6,221 nt of DNA from Gemmatimonadota bacterium (GCA_016180765.1 JACPAP010000125.1:1-6221); one strand, 5' to 3'; counted from the stretch's first letter, positions 1 to 5,449 are shown. The notes: generated from the letters alone by a model not told the origin. Translations and numbers: made by a program.

Positions 1-1021
1 CCACGTTCTGGACCACCACGGTGGCGGTGTATTCGCTCTCGGCGTCGTGCTGGTCGCGCACCCTGCCGCCCACCGCGCGGACGGCGTCATCACTGGTCGG
101 ACAGGCGGCGGCGTTATCCGAGCCGAAGGGGCCGTAACCATTCCCCTCGCCGCAATCGAAAGCGTACATCAGACCGGCGTCGAGATCCGCCGGCGAGTCC
201 ACCGGGTCCGTCAGCGCCAGGGCGAAACTCGACCCCTCCGTCACTGACGCCGGTGCTGAGAACGTGGCTGCCGGTGGCTGGTTCGCAGAGGTCGTCGTGA
301 TGGTGAGCACATGGGTCACCGAGTTGTAGGAGAAGGTGACGGGGCTCCCCCCACTCACCGAGAACGGAATGTTCGGGCCGTTCTGAACGCCGCCCGCCCC
401 ATAGTTCTCGTCCCAGGTCTCGTTGATCGCGACCTTGGCCTCGTAGCTGCCCGTGGGGAGCGCCTCCGCGACGAAGCTATAGGTCCCGTCGCCGTCTGGG
501 TCCTGGAGCCACGAGCGCAGGCAGCCCGGGTCCCAGTCGCCCGCGCACCCCACCTCGCTCTGGAAGCTGCCGGGTACGGTCGCGATCACAGCGTTGCGGT
601 TGCTCGTCACCCAGTGCGTCTCGTGGGAGTAGTAGAACTTGACGGCCGAGGGCCCGCCCAAGGAAAGGGGGATGTTCGCGCCGTTTCGCGTGGCGTTCAG
701 GCCGTAGTTCTCGTCCCAGGAGTCGTTCAATGCGGCCTTGTACTCCCAATCCCCGGCCGGCACGTCGAAGACGCCCCGCCACGCGATGTCGTCCGCGTCG
801 AAGGCCAGATCGGTGGCCGCGCAGTCCGGCTGCCAGTCCCCGGGGCAACCCAGCTCGCTCTGGAAGCTGCCCGCGATGGTCATAGAAGACGGAGGACTGG
901 TATGTTGGAACTGCGGGCCGCCCGGAAGCGAGGTCGGCAGGAGCCCGGTCGTGTCCGCGCACCCAAGCACCGCGCTCATGGCGAGCAGCACTAGGGCATT
1001 CGTACGGCGCGGCGCACGCAT
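1..1021 (-). CDS. Secreted lipoprotein with two X25 modules and a PKD-like domain (3' end outside window)
   Basis: An uninterrupted reading frame of 340 codons runs from ATG at 1021 off the left edge. The start is supported by GGAG six bases upstream (1028-1031). An in-frame ATG at 1054 exists but would give an overlong n-region. Residues 1-21 form a lipoprotein signal peptide (basic RR, hydrophobic stretch, VLGC with Cys21), so the protein is probably anchored in an outer or cytoplasmic membrane. Residues about 47-144 and 145-243 are two homologous copies of the X25 module known from bacterial pullulanases. Each has GSFQSE, a Cys-x7-Cys pair (59/67 and 159/167), GDW, W-D-E-N-Y-G, NG-NIP and a closing T-H-V/W-V/L-T strand. 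Residues about 249-340 look like a PKD/Ig-type domain (Y-x-FDCGEG, CPTSDDAVRAVGG, RVRDQHDAESEYTA). X25 modules usually accompany starch- or pullulan-degrading enzymes; no catalytic domain is visible here, but the C-terminus is missing. A role in surface glycan binding is inference. Confidence 0.85.
   Translation of the reverse strand, partial: MRAPRRTNALVLLAMSAVLGCADTTGLLPTSLPGGPQFQHTSPPSSMTIAGSFQSELGCPGDWQPDCAATDLAFDADDIAWRGVFDVPAGDWEYKAALNDSWDENYGLNATRNGANIPLSLGGPSAVKFYYSHETHWVTSNRNAVIATVPGSFQSEVGCAGDWDPGCLRSWLQDPDGDGTYSFVAEALPTGSYEAKVAINETWDENYGAGGVQNGPNIPFSVSGGSPVTFSYNSVTHVLTITTTSANQPPAATFSAPASVTEGSSFALALTDPVDSPADLDAGLMYAFDCGEGNGYGPFGSDNAAACPTSDDAVRAVGGRVRDQHDAESEYTATVVVQNV
293..883 (-). 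repeat. Tandem duplication encoding two X25 modules
   Basis: Codons 47-144 (883-590) and 145-243 (589-293) encode two copies of the same module of about 98 residues. Conservation reaches the DNA: an identical 18-base stretch lies at 554-571 and 854-871 (offset exactly 300), and an identical 16-base stretch at 402-417 and 705-720 (offset 303). The copies differ elsewhere, so this is an older intragenic duplication of a protein domain, not a mobile repeat. Confidence 0.8.
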
Positions 1022-1129
1022 AGCGAGCTCCGGGAAGCGGAAAGGGGCGGGCATCCTGCCGAGCGCGCGGTCGCGTACTGGCGGCGTGGCAACCACTCGG
1101 CCCCAGGTTCCGGTCGCTCGGCCGGGATA

Positions 1130-1158
1130 ACGATTCGGCCTCACTCTCGGTGTGTCAA
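1130..1158 (-). promoter_or_regulatory. Candidate promoter for the X25 lipoprotein gene
   Basis: On the minus strand a perfect TTGACA (1158-1153) is followed 17-20 bases later by AATCGTTATC, a poor -10 match. It would give a leader of about 100 bases before the ATG at 1021. The 244-base gap (1022-1265) otherwise shows only a weak 5-bp hairpin (ACGCG/CGCGT, loop CTTTGA) just after the upstream gene's stop and no U-tract terminator. The -35 is convincing; the -10 is not. Confidence 0.3.
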
Positions 1159-1265
1159 GCTTGCGACCCTTTGTGCACGGCAAACATTGAGGGTGGTCAA
1201 GGTCCCATGGCGCTTCCACGCACGCGTCAAAGCGCGTTAGGTTGGGCGCGGCGATGTTCCGGCGG

Positions 1266-2036
1266 TCAGCCCGTCGGGCCGAACCCGAACACCCGAAATC
1301 GTCCAGGGGCCGCCAGCCGGCGGTCCGCGAAGCTGCTGACCCCCAGCTGAGCCTTGAGGAAGGCGATGAGCCCCGCCTTGCCGCCGGTTGGTCCGGGGAG
1401 GGTGAGGTCGCCATAGATGCAGCCAGCCAGAAAGTCCGCCACCTGGAGCAGCTCCGATCCCCGTCGCGTCGGCTCCAAGGTGACCCGCGCCAATGGCGCG
1501 AGCGCGTCGGCGAGTGCGCGATCGGTGGTGCCGTCGCTGGTGCGGACCTCGAGGCGCAACTGCAGATCGGACGCCGCGGCCCCGCTGGCGCCGATGAGCC
1601 GGCGGTAGTGCGTGGCGTAGGGGACCCCACGGCCCGCCGAGCCCGCCGCCACGACGCCGGCGGCGAAGCCAAGATCCTCGGCTGTCGCGAAGTACTCGAT
1701 CAGCGAACGGGCGAACTCAACTCGGAAGCGGTCGTTGCTGCTATAGCGGAACTCGCGCAGATAGCGGTGGCGTTTCCGCCGATCGGCAATGACATCAAGG
1801 TGTGGCTGGGGATCGGACGTCTGAAGGAGTCCAACGACGAAGTAGCCGTCGGCATCACGCACCCCGCTCTCGTCGGCATACCCGAAGGCCGTTCGTGCGC
1901 GCGCTGGTCGGAGGTCAGGGCTGTCAGGCGTTGGTGCGAGGAGACCGGGATCGCACGCCGAAAGCGTTGCCGAGCCCACGGCCATGGCAGTCGTGGCCAC
2001 GAACTGACGTCGGGTAAAGTGATCGGAGCGTGCCAT
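1266..2036 (-). CDS. Putative Tat-exported lipoprotein with a DUF3800-like domain
   Basis: The 256-residue protein begins at ATG 2036, fixed by a GGAGG six bases upstream; longer upstream starts lack this and would bury the signal peptide. Residues 1-28 combine a twin-arginine motif (TRRQFV, Arg9-Arg10), a hydrophobic stretch and a textbook lipobox LSAC (Cys28), predicting Tat export and lipidation. A Pro/Asp-rich linker follows. Residues about 50-235 resemble DUF3800: FGYADESG near the start (Asp55, Glu56), YFVVGLL, a basic patch EFRYSSNDRFR, then YATHYRRLI, and a closing ELLQVADFLAGCIYGDL with Asp201. DUF3800 proteins are normally cytoplasmic, have no assigned function and keep conserved acidic residues that suggest a metal-binding or nuclease-like fold. 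An exported version is unexpected. The family call rests on motif pattern only; the export signal is clear. It has its own promoter and a structured leader. Confidence 0.75.
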   Translation of the reverse strand: MARSDHFTRRQFVATTAMAVGSATLSACDPGLLAPTPDSPDLRPARARTAFGYADESGVRDADGYFVVGLLQTSDPQPHLDVIADRRKRHRYLREFRYSSNDRFRVEFARSLIEYFATAEDLGFAAGVVAAGSAGRGVPYATHYRRLIGASGAAASDLQLRLEVRTSDGTTDRALADALAPLARVTLEPTRRGSELLQVADFLAGCIYGDLTLPGPTGGKAGLIAFLKAQLGVSSFADRRLAAPGRFRVFGFGPTG

Positions 2037-2042
2037 CTCGAT

Positions 2043-2047
2043 CCTCC
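2043..2047 (-). promoter_or_regulatory. Shine-Dalgarno GGAGG fixing the start at 2036
   Basis: GGAGG on the minus strand, six bases before ATG 2036. It selects the start that puts the twin-arginine motif at residues 9-10, rejecting a start 26 codons upstream. Confidence 0.85.
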
Positions 2048-2050
2048 AGA

Positions 2051-2131
2051 GCAACCCCCGCCGGGAAGGCCCCAACGGGGATTGCCCCTGCGGGCAGATC
2101 CGGCACGACCGCACGCAGACAACGTGCGGCC
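2051..2131 (-). promoter_or_regulatory. Two stem-loops in the 5' leader of the DUF3800-like gene
   Basis: In the transcript, hairpin 1 (2131-2107) pairs GGCCGCACG with CGTGCGGTC: nine pairs including one G-U, loop of seven. Hairpin 2 (2085-2051) pairs GCAATCCCC with GGGGGTTGC: nine pairs including one G-U, with a 17-base GC-rich apex. Hairpin 2 ends three bases before the RBS. No U-tract follows either, so they are not intrinsic terminators. They could affect translation or mRNA stability. I do not recognise a known riboswitch class. Confidence 0.45.
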
Positions 2132-2159
2132 GACCAAGCCGAACCAGCCCGCGAAGGCC

Positions 2160-2188
2160 ACCTTACGGGTCGGAACCGGCGCTGTCAA
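2160..2188 (-). promoter_or_regulatory. Sigma-70-type promoter for the DUF3800-like gene
   Basis: On the minus strand, consensus TTGACA (2188-2183), a 17-base spacer, then TAAGGT (2165-2160), which matches TATAAT at the three most conserved positions (T1, A2, T6). Transcription would begin near 2153, leaving a leader of about 117 bases. This is the best-formed promoter in the window. Confidence 0.6.
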
Positions 2189-2200
2189 GCACTCGTGATC

Positions 2201-2225
2201 GGGAGCCAGGTCCCCTGGACTTCCC
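2201..2225. repeat. Inverted repeat just upstream of the promoter
   Basis: CCAGG-TCC-CCTGG (2206-2218) with flanking GGGA/TCCC arms (2201-2204 and 2222-2225). It starts about 13 bases upstream of the -35 at 2188. It could be an operator-like site or a weak 3' hairpin for the membrane-protein gene; no T-tract is present, and chance is possible in GC-rich DNA. Confidence 0.3.
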
Positions 2226-2345
2226 ATATCTCTAGGTACCTTGCGACCGTCCGTCTGGTATGACTCGGCAGGCAAAGCGGGACTCCGTGTTTCAGCTGAG
2301 GATCGTGGGGGGGTTATCCCGCCGCGGACGCCGTGCTGCCACGGG

Positions 2346-2918
2346 TCACGCGGAAGCCGCTGGACGAGATCGCGTCGTTCCACTGAGGAAGGCGGCTCCT
2401 CGTGCACCACGCTCCGCCGCCGCGCGCGGCATGGCGTCGCCCAACCCGACGCCGCCGTCGCCGTAATCGAACCGGATGCGGACCCGCTCCGGCCCCCCGG
2501 CGTTCTCCAGCCGCAGGTTTCGGATTTTCGCCAGGTCGTATTCGAGGAAGATTCGCAAGCACCCGAGCCGGGGGACGTGGACCAGGCGGTTGCCCTTGAT
2601 CCGGACCGATTCCCGATAGAAAAGGAAGAGGACGGCGAGCAGGAACAGGATCAGGACGCCCACCGACCAGCCGAGCACCCAGAACCCCTGGAACAGCACC
2701 GTTACCAGGTCGCCTACCGTGTCGACGTCGTGGCCCAGCAAGGGGACGATCACTTTCACGGCGATCCCGCCAAAGATCGCGAACAAGACGGCGAGCACGA
2801 TGCCGGCCGGCCACGTCCGGCGGGACGGAAGCGGAACGGGGGTCGAGCCGGCAGGATCATCGAACAAGGAGAAGCGGATCCGTTCGGGGCGGGCGAGCTG
2901 GCGCGAGGTCGAGCTCAT
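2346..2918 (-). CDS. Two-helix membrane protein of unknown function
   Basis: The 190-residue product begins at ATG 2918 (MSSTSRQLARPERIRF). The frame is open much further upstream, to about 3575, but that part is antisense to the DM13 gene and has no protein-like character. GGAG lies 11 bases upstream, a loose spacing. Residues about 37-60 and 76-101 are strongly hydrophobic transmembrane segments. A short cytoplasmic-type basic region (residues 10-36) precedes them. Residues 102-165 form a soluble beta-rich segment (YRESVRIKGNRLVHVPRLG, then RIRFDYGDGGVGLGDAM) reminiscent of small bacterial PH-like domains after two helices. The last 25 residues are Ala/Arg-rich and low complexity, unlike the rest, and may reflect a frameshift near codon 167. 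It is divergent from the DM13 gene. I do not recognise a named family. Confidence 0.7.
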   Translation of the reverse strand: MSSTSRQLARPERIRFSLFDDPAGSTPVPLPSRRTWPAGIVLAVLFAIFGGIAVKVIVPLLGHDVDTVGDLVTVLFQGFWVLGWSVGVLILFLLAVLFLFYRESVRIKGNRLVHVPRLGCLRIFLEYDLAKIRNLRLENAGGPERVRIRFDYGDGGVGLGDAMPRAAAERGARGAAFLSGTTRSRPAASA

Positions 2919-3010
2919 CTGATCACCGGCTCCATAGGCACCATGCTCGTCGGGCGGGTGCGGCGAAGGTAAGGCCACGGTCATGTTGCACAACGCCGCG
3001 CTGGCCCGGG

Positions 3011-3036
3011 GGAACCGCCGAGCCCACCGCCGCGTT
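3011..3036 (+). promoter_or_regulatory. Candidate ECF-sigma-type promoter for the DM13 gene
   Basis: GGAAC (3011-3015), a 17-base spacer, then CGTT (3033-3036), the general layout of extracytoplasmic-function sigma promoters. Transcription would start near 3043-3045, giving a short leader with the RBS at 3057-3061. The AT-rich TTATTA at 3035-3040 could instead be a sigma-70 -10, but no matching -35 is present. The site lies in the 150-base gap shared with the divergent membrane-protein gene. Confidence 0.35.
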
Positions 3037-3056
3037 ATTAGGCCGTGACCCTCCTC

Positions 3057-3061
3057 AAAGG
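3057..3061 (+). promoter_or_regulatory. Shine-Dalgarno AAAGG favouring the GTG start at 3069
   Basis: AAAGG seven bases before GTG 3069. The in-frame GTG at 3045 has only AGG at 3040-3042, two bases away, and would be nearly leaderless from the candidate promoter. Confidence 0.5.
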
Positions 3062-3068
3062 CCGGCCG

Positions 3069-3551
3069 GTGACCCAGAAACGCCTTCTGCTTCTCAGTCT
3101 CGTTGGTGTGCTCCTCCTGGCAGGGGGATGGTGGTTCCGCCCCGAGCGCGCCTTTATCGATCACTCCGTAGCCGAGCCAGTGCCGGCTGGGACCGCGTCG
3201 GTCTTGCTCGTCGGTCAGTTCGAGTCCCGAGCCCACGAGAGTCGCGGCCGGGTGTATGTTCTCGACCTCGGAGCCGAAGGACGGGTGCTCCGGTTCGACG
3301 ACTTCGAGACCCTGAACGGCCCCGACCTCCAGGTCTACCTGCTGGGTTCGGCCGCCACGTCGGGCCGCGACGACCTGGAAACATTCGGGTACGTGTCGCT
3401 CGGAGCGCTGAAGGGGAACCTGGGCCCGCAGAACTATCGGATCCCGGACGGCGTCGAACTGTCCCGCTATCCGGCGGTGTCGGTCTGGTGCCGGCGCTTC
3501 GGAGTCAACTTCGCGACGGCCATATTGGTCTCGCCGGCATCCGGCTCGTAG
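3069..3551 (+). CDS. Membrane-anchored DM13-domain protein
   Basis: The product has 160 residues from GTG 3069 (168 from GTG 3045); the later start has the better RBS. Residues about 4-22 (KRLLLLSLVGVLLLAGGWWF region) form an N-terminal signal anchor without a clear cleavage site, placing the rest outside the cytoplasmic membrane. Residues about 45-156 match the DM13 domain: GQF-x6-H, the strand GRVYVLDL, LRFDDFETLNGPDLQVYLL, the segment YVSLGALKGNLGPQNYRIP, and the closing VSVWCRRFGVNFATAIL. The single conserved Cys (141) sits in the W-C-x2-F motif. DM13 domains have been proposed to act in extracytoplasmic redox or electron transfer, based on that cysteine; biochemical proof in this protein is absent. 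Length and end fit a complete single-domain protein. It is the first gene of the plus-strand series. Confidence 0.88.
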   Translation: MTQKRLLLLSLVGVLLLAGGWWFRPERAFIDHSVAEPVPAGTASVLLVGQFESRAHESRGRVYVLDLGAEGRVLRFDDFETLNGPDLQVYLLGSAATSGRDDLETFGYVSLGALKGNLGPQNYRIPDGVELSRYPAVSVWCRRFGVNFATAILVSPASGS

Positions 3552-3563
3552 TACCAACACGCA

Positions 3564-3677
3564 ATGCTGAGTCACGGGCGTGCCGGCGCGCTCGCGCTAG
3601 CGGTGTGCCTGCCGGCGCTCGCCGGGGGCTGCAACTGGGTCTCACTGGCGAAGAACGCGATCACCTATCAGGAAACT
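3564..3677 (+). pseudogene. 5' remnant of a small lipoprotein gene
   Basis: Twelve bases after the DM13 stop, an ATG opens a frame whose first 38 residues look genuine: a basic n-region, hydrophobic stretch (ALALAVCLPALAGGC) and candidate lipidated Cys23, followed by NWVSLAKNAITYQET. After codon 38 the translation becomes Arg/Pro/Gly-rich and has no protein character, while the frame stays open by chance to 4211 inside the next gene. The mature start resembles small lipoproteins I associate with this kind of bacterium, but I cannot name the family. Loss of coding character coincides with a GC palindrome at 3679-3702. No good RBS precedes the ATG, so an unrelated chance ORF remains possible. 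Confidence 0.4.
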
Positions 3678-3678
3678 C

Positions 3679-3702
3679 GGCGCGGCCGGGCGCGGCCGCG
3701 CC
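3679..3702. repeat. GC-rich direct repeat and 14-base palindrome
   Basis: GGCGCGGCC occurs at 3679-3687 and again at 3689-3697, the second copy forming part of the perfect palindrome GGCGCGGCCGCGCC (3689-3702). It lies exactly where the preceding lipoprotein-like frame loses coding character. It could be a deletion or recombination joint, or a hairpin; no T-tract follows. Confidence 0.5.
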
Positions 3703-3817
3703 TGCGGTCGCGCCACCGAGGACCGGCGGCGGGCACACCGGCCGGTCGCGAGATCGGTTGCTCCCGGCGCATCACCTGGACCCGCACCGTGGCCGTCGGC
3801 ATCTTGGTCGGGAGCGT

Positions 3818-4525
3818 ATGCCGTTCACCGCCGCCACAGTTCGGTTCTTCCGGGGCCTGCGCCGGAATAACGTCAAATCCTGGTTCGAAGCCCACCGCGC
3901 CGAATACGAGCGGGACGTGCGGGATCCGATGCGCGCGCTCATCGAGGAGATGGACACGCGGCTGGGGGGGGTCGCCCCCGAGATCTCCGGCGATCCCAAG
4001 CGCTCCATGTTCCGGATCTACCGCGACATCCGGTTCTCGAAGGACAAGTCGCCCTACAAGACGCACGCGGCCTGCTGGTTCCATCACTGGGACGCGGATC
4101 GGCGGGTCGGGAGCCAAGCCGAGGGCGGCAGCGCGGGCTTCTACTTCCAGGTCGCGCCGCGCGGCTCGTTCGTGGGCGGAGGCACCTGGATGCCCCCGCG
4201 CCCGGTGTTGAACCGGATCCGTGACGCGATCGCGGAGGACCCCCGGGGGTTCGAGCGAGTGGTGCGCGCCCCGCGGCTGATACGCCGGTTCCAGGGCCTC
4301 AGCGACGAGGCAGTCCTCAAACGAACGCCGCGGGGCTTCACGGAGGATCATCCCGCGGCCCGCTGGCTGAAGTATCAGTCGTTCGTGACCGGCCGGATGC
4401 TGACCGACCGCCAGGTCACCAGCCGGCGCCTGCCGGCCTTGCTCGAGGAGGACTTCAAGGCAATGCTGCCGCTGGTCAGGTGGCTCAACGGCGTGCTGGG
4501 CTTGAAGCCCGCCGAGCACCGGTAG
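3818..4525 (+). CDS. DUF2461 / TIGR02453 family protein
   Basis: The product is 235 residues from ATG 3818, with GGGAG a few bases upstream. The frame is open well upstream, but the upstream part lies across the DM13 gene in another frame and is not family-like. Signature segments appear in order: FFRGLRRNNVKSWFEAHRAEYE (residues 10-31) as the N-terminal motif, RIYRDIRFSKDKSPYKTH (66-83), FYFQVAPRGSFVGGGTWMP (108-126), LNRIRDAI (131-138), KRTPRGFTEDHPAARWLKY (168-186) and a helical C-terminus. Length is typical of the family. The biochemical function is unknown; proteins are predicted cytoplasmic. A run of eight G (3964-3971, codons 49-52) is the only slippage-prone spot and the frame is intact. 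It may be cotranscribed with the DM13 gene, though 266 bases separate them. Confidence 0.92.
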   Translation: MPFTAATVRFFRGLRRNNVKSWFEAHRAEYERDVRDPMRALIEEMDTRLGGVAPEISGDPKRSMFRIYRDIRFSKDKSPYKTHAACWFHHWDADRRVGSQAEGGSAGFYFQVAPRGSFVGGGTWMPPRPVLNRIRDAIAEDPRGFERVVRAPRLIRRFQGLSDEAVLKRTPRGFTEDHPAARWLKYQSFVTGRMLTDRQVTSRRLPALLEEDFKAMLPLVRWLNGVLGLKPAEHR

Positions 4526-4617
4526 CATTCGCCGGCGCGCATGGGGAGTCGCGAAAGCAGAGTCATGCGGAGCATCCTCAGGGGGTAGGTGCGGCGAGTG
4601 CAACACGGCGCCGATGC

Positions 4618-4646
4618 TTGACAACGTAGTGCGCGGAATACACCCT
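4618..4646 (+). promoter_or_regulatory. Candidate promoter directly in front of the 77-residue gene
   Basis: A perfect TTGACA at 4618-4623, within GCTTGACA. The -10 is unclear: TACACC (spacer 15) or CACCCT (spacer 17). Either would start transcription within a few bases of ATG 4655, implying a leaderless or nearly leaderless mRNA, which fits the lack of a Shine-Dalgarno sequence. Confidence 0.35.
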
Positions 4647-4654
4647 GAGTCACC

Positions 4655-4888
4655 ATGGGCTTTCGGACCTTCACCGACCGCGGCGGCCGGGTGTGGGAAG
4701 TGCGCGACCGGTCGTCCCGCGAGTGGGAATTCTCTCCGGGAAAGGACAACCCCGGTCCTTCACGGGTCGTGGCCGCGCCCGGGTATGAGAAAGACCCGTT
4801 TGAGTTGAGCCTCGAGGAGCTGCAGCGCTTGCTCGATGCCGCGACGGTTTCCATCAAGCGAGAGCGGAAGTCGCCCTTCCTCGACTGA
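4655..4888 (+). CDS. Small conserved-looking protein of unknown function (77 aa)
   Basis: The protein starts at ATG 4655 and is highly charged, with no signal peptide or membrane segment, so it is probably cytoplasmic. Residues 5-28 (FTDRGGRVWEVRDRSSREWEF) suggest a small beta hairpin with regularly placed Trp residues (14 and 24). Residues 42-63 (PGYEKDPFELSLEELQRLLD) form a Pro-rich turn followed by an amphipathic helix, and the tail RERKSPFLD is basic then acidic. Codon use is GC-rich like its neighbours, and the protein looks real because charged, aromatic and hydrophobic residues alternate sensibly. No RBS is seen; a TTGACA -35 lies 31 bases upstream of the ATG, suggesting independent expression. 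I do not recognise a named domain and do not assign a function. Confidence 0.75.
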   Translation: MGFRTFTDRGGRVWEVRDRSSREWEFSPGKDNPGPSRVVAAPGYEKDPFELSLEELQRLLDAATVSIKRERKSPFLD

Positions 4889-4958
4889 CCTCGACGCATC
4901 TTCGGCACGAACTGATCCACCCGAACGTCACGCGAGAACAACACTGGAACACTTCAGC

Positions 4959-4980
4959 CCGCCCGGTCCCCGGAGGGCGG
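4959..4980. other. GC hairpin downstream of the 77-residue gene
   Basis: CCGCCC (4959-4964) and GGGCGG (4975-4980) form a perfect 6-bp stem with a 10-base loop. It sits in the 156-base gap between two small genes. No T-tract follows, so it is at best a weak or factor-assisted terminator. Confidence 0.3.
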
Positions 4981-5044
4981 CACGCTTCGCACACTTATTG
5001 CACGCCCAACACCTAAGCCTCTTGCTTGCAGGGAGTTCATCCAG

Positions 5045-5449
5045 ATGCTGACTCGGGCCCCGCGCCAGGTGAAGTTCCTGGGGGCAACCGTGCATCCTAT
5101 GCACCCCGCCCACCTGCCCCAGCGCACGGTGAGCGTCAGGCTGGAACGAAAAGGCGAGCAGGTCGTGGGCCGATCCGGAGACAGGCAGACGGGCTCCGAA
5201 CTGCGAAGCGCCGCCGAGGCGGCGCTGGACGCGCTGGGGCAACTGGTGGGGAAAGAGGTCTCTCTGGTGCTCCGGGACGTGGCCCCTGTGGTGGCCCTCA
5301 GGCAGAGCTTCGTCCTGGCCGTCGTGGAGGTGCGGATGGAGGGGCAAACCACCCCGCTCCTGGGGGTCTGCCGGTCGTCGCTGCACACGGCGCGAGACGG
5401 CGCGCTCGCCGTCCTGGACGCGGTCAACCGGCGGCTCGGGACCGGGTGA
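5045..5449 (+). CDS. Conserved-looking protein of unknown function (134 aa)
   Basis: The start at ATG 5045 is supported by AGGGAG (5030-5035) nine bases upstream. There is no signal peptide or membrane segment. After a short N-terminal part, residues 27-45 form a beta pair (RTVSVRLERKGEQVVGRSG), residues 51-68 a helix (SELRSAAEAALDALGQLV), 72-98 two strands (VSLVLRDVAPVVALR, then FVLAVVEVRM), 104-110 a strand (PLLGVCR) and 116-131 a helix ending LDAVNRRL. The order of strands and helices, with the A-L-D-A-L and L-D-A-V-N-R-R-L helices, resembles a small alpha/beta domain found as stand-alone hypothetical proteins in several high-GC bacteria, but I cannot name it. Function, partner and substrate are not assigned. 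Confidence 0.78.
   Translation: MLTRAPRQVKFLGATVHPMHPAHLPQRTVSVRLERKGEQVVGRSGDRQTGSELRSAAEAALDALGQLVGKEVSLVLRDVAPVVALRQSFVLAVVEVRMEGQTTPLLGVCRSSLHTARDGALAVLDAVNRRLGTG

Larger units (their letters stand above)
2037..2345. other. Non-coding stretch: leader and promoter region of the DUF3800-like gene
   Basis: This gap of about 309 bases lies between the stop of the membrane-protein gene and the ATG at 2036. It holds an RBS (2043-2047), two leader hairpins (2051-2085 and 2107-2131), a good sigma-70-type promoter (2160-2188) and an inverted repeat (2201-2225). Bases 2226-2345 show nothing I recognise beyond a G7 run near 2307 and a KpnI-type GGTACC. No clear U-tract terminator follows the membrane-protein gene. 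Open frames crossing the gap on both strands lack family resemblance and are treated as spurious. Confidence 0.6.

Noticed and set aside
311..994. Plus-strand frame of 227 codons with apparent internal repeats
   Set aside because: Its repeat pattern is the mirror of the duplicated X25 modules coded on the minus strand.
1242..2198. Plus-strand open frame of 318 codons
   Set aside because: It is opposite the DUF3800-like gene, which has a good RBS, signal peptide and domain motifs; the plus frame has none.
2919..3575. Upstream extension of the two-helix membrane protein
   Set aside because: It is antisense to the DM13 gene and lacks protein-like composition; ATG 2918 gives a natural start.
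3964..3971. Run of eight G as a phase-variation tract
   Set aside because: It sits within an intact, well-conserved gene with Leu-Gly-Gly-Val coding; nothing indicates switching.
3128..4525. A long plus-strand frame of 465 codons ending with the DUF2461 protein
   Set aside because: Its first 230 codons run across the DM13 gene in another frame and are Arg/Gly/Pro-rich; family similarity starts exactly at ATG 3818.
3668..4624. Minus-strand open frame of 318 codons
   Set aside because: It is antisense to the DUF2461 gene; no motif or RBS supports it.
4959..4980. tRNA or structured RNA gene after the 77-residue gene
   Set aside because: Only one 6-bp hairpin is present; no cloverleaf, T-loop or anticodon stem could be built around it.
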